In this document: in pieces, positions 7,350 through 11,259 of the stretch | Numbering within the stretch: the stretch's first letter is position 1 | Layout: each line of letters begins with the position of its first letter | Source: JBBRMQ01 sp038230775 | GTDB taxonomy: Bacteria; Acidobacteriota; Thermoanaerobaculia; Gp7-AA8 | Assembly: GCA_038230775.1 (NCBI GenBank) | Contig: JBBRMQ010000137.1 | Coordinates: forward strand, 1 to 11,259 | Length of the DNA stretch: 11,259 nucleotides | Direction of reading: 5' to 3' | The notes under the pieces: model-generated | The model's input: only the letters and a program-made list of their open reading frames with translations | The model's database searches: none | What the model was told of the DNA's origin: nothing | Position numbers and translations under genes: made by a program

Positions 7350-7939
7350 TCGGCTACCTCCAGGGCTCGCTCAAACAGCTCGACGCCACGCGCGCGCTGA
7401 TCGTCGCCGGCGGCGTCGGCTACGACGTGCACATCTCGCTGCAGACGTACTACAAGCTCGAAGGGCAACGCGAAGTCGCGCTCGAGATCTACACGCACGT
7501 CCGCGAGGATGCGCTCGCGCTCTACGGCTTCGCCTCGCCGCAGGAAAAGTTCGCCTTCGAGAAGCTGATCTCGATCTCCGGCATCGGACCGACGCTCGCG
7601 CAGAAGATTCTGTCCGGCATCGAACCAGCCGATCTCGCCGAAGCGGTTGCACACGGCGACGTGCGCAAGCTCTCGTCGATTCCCGGCGTCGGAAAGAAGA
7701 CCGCCGATCGGATCTGCCTCGAGCTGCGCGACAAACTGCTGTTGCCCGAGGGGGAGCGGACGGTGACACCGTCGACGACGAGGGGCGCCGTCGACGACGA
7801 TGTCCAATCTGCCCTCGTCAACCTCGGCTACCGCCCCAAGGATGCCGAGAACGCCGTCGATGCCGCTCGCAAGGAGTTAGGCGGCGACGCGGAGTTTTCG
7901 GCGCTGCTCAGGGCGTCACTGCGACAGTTGACCCGTTGA
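7346..7939 (+). CDS. ruvA: Holliday junction branch migration protein RuvA
   Basis: A 197-residue protein of usual RuvA length that binds four-way DNA junctions and loads the RuvB motor in recombination repair. Domain I is an OB fold beginning MIGYLQGSL, with the acidic-pin pair Glu54-Asp55 before ALALYGF. Domain II has two helix-hairpin-helix motifs, SGIGPTLAQKIL (78-89) and IPGVGKKTADRICLEL (112-127). Domain III (about 148-196) has the RuvB-contact type DDVQSALVNLGY and ends FSALLRASLRQL. The ATG overlaps the cysS stop. Neither ruvB nor ruvC is adjacent in the window, so the complex partners must be encoded elsewhere. The last 32 bp overlap the 3' end of the convergent DoxX gene. Confidence 0.96.
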   Translation: MIGYLQGSLKQLDATRALIVAGGVGYDVHISLQTYYKLEGQREVALEIYTHVREDALALYGFASPQEKFAFEKLISISGIGPTLAQKILSGIEPADLAEAVAHGDVRKLSSIPGVGKKTADRICLELRDKLLLPEGERTVTPSTTRGAVDDDVQSALVNLGYRPKDAENAVDAARKELGGDAEFSALLRASLRQLTR

Positions 7940-8357
7940 CCGTGGCCTGGCGCGCGCCCCTCGCGTGGTCCACGCTCCAGATCCCCGATCCGTGCGCCGC
8001 CATGTAGAGGAACGCGAAGCAGAAGAGGAACGCCGCCTCGCCGTGGTTCGCGATCGGATTCCACCACTCGCCCTGCGACGCGTGTCCCATGAAGTACGCC
8101 GCCGCCATTTCGCCGCTGGCGATAAACGCCGCCAGGCCGGTGAACAGCCCGACCATGATCAGCAGACCGGTGATGAGCTCGATGACACCGGCCACCAGCG
8201 CGATCGGCGGCAGCCCGCCTCCCCCGCCGCCGCCCGGCATGACCATCGGCGGCCATCCAAGAACTTTCTGGGTCCCGTGGAGAAAAAAGAGAAGCCCGAG
8301 CATGATGCGGAAAATCGCGTAGACATGCTCCCAAAAGCGACCCAGGACTGGTTTCAT
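7908..8357 (-). CDS. DoxX family membrane protein
   Basis: A 149-residue inner-membrane protein with about four hydrophobic segments (residues 13-35, 50-72, 74-92 and 108-124). Family traits: FRIMLGLLFFLHGTQKVLGW at the start, GVIELITGLLIMVGLFT in the middle, ASGEMAAAYFMGH, and the C-terminal NHGEAAFLFCFAFLY. DoxX-type proteins are linked to quinone or thiol redox chemistry in some organisms, but the function of most is unproven. An odd run of seven glycines (about 42-48) joins helices 1 and 2. The start is well supported: GGAGG lies 6 nt before the ATG. The gene ends inside ruvA on the other strand with no room for a terminator between them. Confidence 0.92.
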   Translation of the reverse strand: MKPVLGRFWEHVYAIFRIMLGLLFFLHGTQKVLGWPPMVMPGGGGGGGLPPIALVAGVIELITGLLIMVGLFTGLAAFIASGEMAAAYFMGHASQGEWWNPIANHGEAAFLFCFAFLYMAAHGSGIWSVDHARGARQATVNGSTVAVTP

Positions 8358-8431
8358 TCACAACCTCCGCGGGGATGGCATTCACATCGCACACCAGCTC
8401 GGCAGGCGGAGGCAATCGCGATTTCTCCTGT

Positions 8432-8498
8432 GTTTCTGTGTGAGGACCGGCTTTAGCCGGTCACGGTGACCGGCTGAAGCCGGTCCTCACACAGAAAC
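8432..8498. repeat. 67-bp palindrome with two inner hairpins
   Basis: Arms of 33 bp (8432-8464 and 8466-8498) pair at 32 positions around a single central base; the one exception is 8454/8476, a G-U pair in RNA. Each half also folds on itself: GACCGGCT/AGCCGGTC at 8445-8462 with a 2-nt loop, and the same stem at 8468-8485. These inner hairpins are flanked by a perfect 13-bp outer stem (8432-8444 with 8486-8498). The right outer arm is echoed by a direct repeat 19 bp further on (8483-8496 and 8502-8515, 13 of 14 identical). It lies in the 209-bp gap between the divergent DoxX and caspase-like genes. I see no transposase or ORF in it. Confidence 0.9.
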
Positions 8499-8566
8499 CA
8501 TGTCCTCAGACAGAATCCAGCCTAGGCGCAACGACCATCAATTTTGCATACTGATCGCTCAACGTC

Positions 8567-9451
8567 ATGTTCCGTCGTCTCGTCCCTTTCCTCGTCCTTC
8601 TGATCGCGGCCAACGCCTGGGCGCTCGAGAGAGTCGCCTGGCCCCCGGGACGGCCGTCCGGCGTCGATCAGATCGGCCGCGGAGTGGGGGTCGTATTCAG
8701 CCCCGATCTGAGCGTTCCCGACAACTGCCGCTTCTATCAGTCGATCGGCTTCGCATGTTTTCAGGACGCCGACTGGAATCGCGTCCTCGATCAGATCCAT
8801 CGCTACAACGTCCTGTATCCGGAGCGCCGGATCTCCACTCTCGTCCTCGAGACGCACGGCACGAACGGCAACGGGTTGAAGCTGCAGGCGGACTACAACG
8901 CACTGTCGGAGCGGTCGTACATCTCGGTCGGAGCGTTGCAGGAGCGGTTGGAGCCTGAAGGGATTTACAACGTGATCGTGAGCGCGTGCAATTCGGGGCG
9001 CTTGCTGCGGCCGTACATCTACAACGCGCTCGATCCGTTCAATGGCGACAGACTGTTTCTGCCGGCGACGTGCGGGATTGTCAATGCCTCACGCGACTTC
9101 GACGGCTCGCGCAGCCCGGTGCGGATCATCCGTCCGCAGTCGTCGCACATCGAGACCACGCTCGTCGGAAAAATCATCGAGCTCGGACTTCCGGCGAGGA
9201 AAGCCGTCGTCACATCGGCGAACGCGCTGCACCTGAGAGTGCCGCGCGAGTTTGCCGTGTCCGACATGATGGTGCAGCTCGTGACGCACGATTCGCGGCT
9301 GCAACTCGTGAGCAACTCGTACGTCGACGATCTTTCCGGGGAAGTGCAGCCCGTCGATCGCAGCGAAGAGCTCTTCCGCCGGTTTGTCACCTACCTCAAC
9401 GCGGTTGCCGCGCGTGAGGCCGCCACGCGACCTCGCGTTGCGCGCCGTTAG
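8567..9451 (+). CDS. Secreted caspase-like (clan CD) protein, putative peptidase
   Basis: A 294-residue protein with a Sec signal peptide (MFRRLVPFLVLLIAANAWA, cleavage after Ala19). The next part is not family-specific, but two motifs in the right order suggest a caspase fold: a strand ending in His-Gly (STLVLETHGTNG, His97) and a strand ending in Cys (YNVIVSACNSGRLL, Cys141), 44 residues later. This is the His/Cys dyad pattern of clan CD peptidases such as metacaspases and other C14-like proteins. A further Cys-rich strand follows (FLPATCGIV). The substrate is unknown and activity is not shown. The C-terminus is basic (TRPRVARR). No ribosome site precedes the ATG; CATACT ends 14 nt upstream. 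Its TAG stop overlaps the TAA of the convergent msrA. It could also be a non-peptidase relative. Confidence 0.7.
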   Translation: MFRRLVPFLVLLIAANAWALERVAWPPGRPSGVDQIGRGVGVVFSPDLSVPDNCRFYQSIGFACFQDADWNRVLDQIHRYNVLYPERRISTLVLETHGTNGNGLKLQADYNALSERSYISVGALQERLEPEGIYNVIVSACNSGRLLRPYIYNALDPFNGDRLFLPATCGIVNASRDFDGSRSPVRIIRPQSSHIETTLVGKIIELGLPARKAVVTSANALHLRVPREFAVSDMMVQLVTHDSRLQLVSNSYVDDLSGEVQPVDRSEELFRRFVTYLNAVAAREAATRPRVARR

Positions 9452-10026
9452 TGGCCGGCCTCATCGCCCCACACCCGCTTCAGCCGCTCATCGCGGCCGC
9501 AGTTGAAGCGGTAGAAGCGATATTTCAGCCGATTGTTCTTGTAGTAGTCCTGGTGATACTCCTCCGCGACGTAGAAGGCGCCCGCCGGAAGAATGTCCGT
9601 GTAGACCTTGCCGAGCTTCTTCATCACGATCGCCTTCGACGCCTCGGCCTGCTGCCTCTGCGCGTCATTGAGATAAAAGATCCCGGATCGGTATTGCGGA
9701 CCGTTGTCGCAGAATTGTCCCGCGTTGTTCGTGGGGTCGACAGTGTGCCAGTAGTGCTCCACCAGCTTCGCGTAACTGACCTTCGCCGGATCGAACGTGA
9801 CCTCGACGGACTCGCGATGTCCTGTTCCGCCAGCGGAGACCTGTTCGTACGATGGTTTCGCAACGCGGCCGCCGGTGTATCCCGAAACGGCGCTGATCAC
9901 CCCCGGCACTTTCTCGAAATCTGATTCTGTGCACCAGAAGCATCCGCCGGCAAAGATCGCCTTCTCGGTGGTTGCGGCGTGAAGCGGCGTGGCTAGAAGT
10001 GCCAGTGCCAACAGGAGTCTTTTCAT
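9448..10026 (-). CDS. msrA: Peptide-methionine (S)-S-oxide reductase, exported
   Basis: A 192-residue MsrA that reduces methionine-S-sulfoxide in proteins. The catalytic motif GGCFWCTE gives nucleophile Cys29 and Cys32. Other family blocks are present: GYTGG (49-53), YEQVSAGGTGHRESVEVTFDP (60-80) and HTVDPTN...NGPQYRSGIFY. Cys106 and Cys176 (FNCGRDE) are candidates for recycling. The first 17 residues (MKRLLLALALLATPLHA) form a signal peptide, so repair takes place in the periplasm. This start has AGAGGA 6 nt upstream. Unusually, the reading frame is open with no stop through that start for at least another 73 codons upstream, which encode two membrane helices, so a longer anchored form is also possible. 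The stop shares bases with the stop of the convergent caspase-like gene. Confidence 0.93.
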   Translation of the reverse strand: MKRLLLALALLATPLHAATTEKAIFAGGCFWCTESDFEKVPGVISAVSGYTGGRVAKPSYEQVSAGGTGHRESVEVTFDPAKVSYAKLVEHYWHTVDPTNNAGQFCDNGPQYRSGIFYLNDAQRQQAEASKAIVMKKLGKVYTDILPAGAFYVAEEYHQDYYKNNRLKYRFYRFNCGRDERLKRVWGDEAGH

Positions 10027-10245
10027 TTGTAGTCCTCTGAGAATGATGTACGTGACCGCGGCCCAGACGGCCGTATTCAACACGATCAACACAATGACAA
10101 ACAGGGCTCGTCCTGTGTACGTTTCGGGACGGGTAGCGAGCGAGAGCAGCGTGAGCGCTGGCCACGCAGGCCACGCCCATGGGGAGACCCAACTGAAGAT
10201 CGTGATCGCCAATCCGATCAACGTGGAGATGAATCCGCGGCTCAT
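10027..10245 (-). CDS. Two-helix membrane segment in frame with msrA
   Basis: From an ATG at 10245 this stretch encodes 73 residues (starting MSRGFISTLIGLAITIFSWV) and continues into msrA without a stop codon, reading ILRGLQ directly before the MsrA Met. Two hydrophobic segments (about residues 5-36 and 47-69) flank a short polar loop (TRPETYTG), a composition unlike a random frame shadow. It may be an N-terminal extension producing a 265-residue membrane-anchored MsrA, or a small membrane-protein gene that has lost its stop. No ribosome site precedes the ATG. I do not recognise the segment. The frame remains open further upstream, but there it crosses a palindromic repeat and runs antisense to another gene. 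Confidence 0.5.
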
Positions 10246-10287
10246 CACGAGATTGGATGCGCAAACCGCGCCGCGGTTGCGGAGCCG

Positions 10288-10338
10288 GTGTGGGGCCAGC
10301 CCTCCGGCTGGCCGGCCAGTCAGAGGACTGGCCCACAC
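10288..10338. repeat. Double-hairpin element, second of the same design
   Basis: An outer stem GTGTG/CACAC (10288-10292 with 10334-10338) encloses two abutting hairpins, each with an 8-bp stem and 4-nt loop: GGCCAGCC/GGCTGGCC (10294-10301 and 10306-10313, loop ctcc) and GGCCAGTC/GACTGGCC (10314-10321 and 10326-10333, loop agag). Position 10293 is a one-base bulge. The plan (outer TGTG-type stem, two inner GC-rich hairpins of 8 bp) is that of the palindrome at 8432-8498, with different stem sequences. It lies in the gap between divergent genes and ends 8 bp before a candidate -35 box. Confidence 0.8.
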
Positions 10339-10345
10339 ACAGCCA

Positions 10346-10374
10346 TTGACGCGTTGTTCGAACAGGTCTATCGT
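10346..10374 (+). promoter_or_regulatory. Candidate sigma-70 promoter (TTGACG-N17-TATCGT)
   Basis: TTGACG (10346-10351) matches the -35 consensus at five of six positions; TATCGT (10369-10374), 17 nt on, matches the -10 at four of six. The start site would be near 10381, about 45 nt before the ATG at 10426. The spacer holds a perfect 10-bp palindrome, TGTTCGAACA (10355-10364), which may bind a repressor or be chance. Confidence 0.5.
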
Positions 10375-10396
10375 GCCCGCACAATTCCGAAACAAA

Positions 10397-10408
10397 CCGA
10401 CTAGTCGG
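10397..10408. promoter_or_regulatory. Perfect 12-bp palindrome, candidate TetR operator
   Basis: CCGACTAGTCGG is perfectly palindromic and lies just downstream of the candidate promoter and 17 bp before the ATG at 10426. TetR-family repressors commonly bind palindromes of this type in front of their own operons, and a TetR gene ends this operon. The pairing of this site with that regulator is inferred from position only. Confidence 0.5.
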
Positions 10409-10425
10409 CAAGTTCGGAGGGATCG

Positions 10426-11067
10426 ATGTTCCGTCGTCTCGCGCTCTGTGCGCTCCTCGTCCTGGTTGCAATTCCTGTGTTCGCTCAGGTCGACAAAGCC
10501 TCGCTCGAGGCCGTCGTCACCGACCAGAGCAAGTCGCCCCTGCCCGGAGTCACCGTCACGGTGGCATGGCCGGAAACGGGCTTCGAGAAAGTCCCCGTCA
10601 CCTTCGCGCTCGAAGGCTTCGCGCCCGTCAAGGCGCAGAAGATCGTCCTTCTCGTCGGCCAGAGGGCCAACGTCGGCGCGGTCATGCAGACCGCAGCCAG
10701 TGAGACGATCACCGTGAGCGCGACGGCGCCCGTCGTCGACGTCCACAGGACTGACACGTCGACGAACATCGTCCCCGCGCAGATCAACGACAAGCGCTCC
10801 GCGCGTGCGAACGCGGTCTACGAGAAGTACAGCGAGGACAACTTCCGCGTCGGCGGCCTGGCCGCCGCGTCGTACGGACAGCAGCTCAATCGCAAGATTT
10901 GGAACCTCGGCCTCGAGCACAGCGATGTCTTCACCGCGGCGACGACGAACGAGACGCACCTGCAGTTCGGATCGCACAAGTACGCGCGGTACATCTTCGT
11001 CGATGCGCTTCCCCGAACGCCCTACGGCAAGGTCGAGAAAGCTAAATTGCTTGACCAGTTATCCTGA
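10426..11067 (+). CDS. Chimeric ORF: TonB-receptor start, acyl-CoA-ligase-like end
   Basis: An intact 213-residue frame with a strong ribosome site (GGAGG 5 nt upstream). Residues 1-20 are a signal peptide. Residues about 24-112 look like the carboxypeptidase-regulatory start of Oar-like TonB receptors (LPGVTVTV, FALEGFAPVKAQKIVLLVGQ, TITVSATAPVVD), but about 25 residues seem missing between the TGF at 51-53 and FALEGF, and the expected plug domain does not follow. Residues about 125-185 are unassigned (KYSEDNFRVGGLAAASYGQQ). Residues about 186-212 (YARYIFVDALPRTPYGKVEK) read like the C-terminal end of AMP-dependent acyl-CoA synthetases, including the usual PRTPxGKV motif. The order suggests deletions that joined unrelated genes, leaving a probably non-functional product. 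The TetR gene starts 7 bp after the stop. Confidence 0.6.
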   Translation: MFRRLALCALLVLVAIPVFAQVDKASLEAVVTDQSKSPLPGVTVTVAWPETGFEKVPVTFALEGFAPVKAQKIVLLVGQRANVGAVMQTAASETITVSATAPVVDVHRTDTSTNIVPAQINDKRSARANAVYEKYSEDNFRVGGLAAASYGQQLNRKIWNLGLEHSDVFTAATTNETHLQFGSHKYARYIFVDALPRTPYGKVEKAKLLDQLS

Positions 11068-11074
11068 CAACCGC

Positions 11075-11259
11075 ATGAGGATCCGCAAAGAGCCGCGGTT
11101 GAAACAGGAGGAGCGGTCCGAGCGGAGCCGCAAGCAGATCATCGAGGCCGCGCTCAAGCTGTTCTCGCACCGCGGGTACGGCGCGACGAGCGTGCAGGAC
11201 ATCGCTGAGGCGGCGGGGCTGTCGAAGGGGAACATCTACCATCACTTTCCCGACAAAGA
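11075..11259 (+). CDS. TetR family transcriptional regulator, 3' part missing
   Basis: The first 61 codons are present. A basic lead (MRIRKEPRLKQEERSERSRK) is followed by the TetR helix-turn-helix: IIEAALKLFSHRGYGATSVQDIAEAAGLSKGNIYHHFPDK in two conserved parts (helix 1 at about 22-33, helix-turn-helix at about 40-59), with the family's GLSKGNIYHHF recognition region. The ligand-binding half lies beyond the window. It starts 7 bp after the stop of the chimeric ORF with no ribosome site of its own, so it is likely co-transcribed and coupled. The adjoining acyl-CoA-ligase-like tail hints at an ancestral fatty-acid or acyl-CoA locus, where TetR repressors are frequent; this is inference. The palindrome at 10397-10408 is a candidate autoregulatory site. 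Confidence 0.93.
   Translation, partial: MRIRKEPRLKQEERSERSRKQIIEAALKLFSHRGYGATSVQDIAEAAGLSKGNIYHHFPDK

Noticed and set aside
8567..10441. Identical 16-mer ATGTTCCGTCGTCTCG at the starts of the caspase-like gene (8567) and the chimeric ORF (10426)
   Set aside because: The upstream and downstream sequences are unrelated; short MFRRL signal-peptide starts are common, so a duplicated cassette is not supported.
10246..10977. Upstream part of the long minus-strand frame that contains msrA, potentially giving a 509-residue protein
   Set aside because: It runs antisense to the chimeric ORF with its strong ribosome site and crosses the double-hairpin element; the translation is Arg/Asp-rich with no recognisable domain.

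Overview
The window looks like chromosomal DNA of a GC-rich, Gram-negative-type bacterium, most plausibly an Acidobacteriota member. This is inferred from the DUF1501 plus DUF1549/DUF1553 pair, the Oar-like carboxypeptidase-regulatory start of a TonB-receptor-type protein, a periplasmic MsrA and the high GC; no rRNA or other marker settles it. I saw no CRISPR array, tRNA, rRNA or insertion-sequence transposase.

Layout. Positions 1-4955 are read leftward. The gene order in transcription is a VanZ-like membrane protein, a single-domain response regulator, an unknown tail-anchored protein, an inverted-repeat spacer, a KirBac potassium channel, a secreted DUF1549/DUF1553 protein with one heme-type CxxCH, and a Tat-exported DUF1501 protein cut by the left edge. 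A 51-residue DUF5670-type membrane peptide (4980-5135, +) starts back to back with the VanZ-like gene and runs tail to tail into a BtpA-family TIM-barrel gene (-). Divergent from that is a housekeeping pair, cysS-ruvA (+), joined by an ATGA overlap. ruvA runs into a convergent DoxX gene (-). Then come a secreted caspase-like protein (+), a convergent periplasmic msrA (-) whose reading frame continues upstream into two extra membrane segments, and finally a chimeric TonB-receptor/acyl-CoA-ligase-like ORF followed by a TetR regulator cut by the right edge.

The gene content is a housekeeping core (cysS, ruvA) inside a mixture of envelope, redox and signalling genes. The most unusual content is outside or between domains: two double-hairpin palindromic elements of the same architecture in the two larger divergent gaps, a heptamer-built inverted repeat before the KirBac gene, the chimeric ORF with a promoter and a perfect palindrome upstream of a TetR gene, and the in-frame membrane extension of MsrA. 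All three convergent gene pairs overlap at their 3' ends, and several genes without a Shine-Dalgarno sequence have a -10-like hexamer so close to the start codon that leaderless transcripts are likely.
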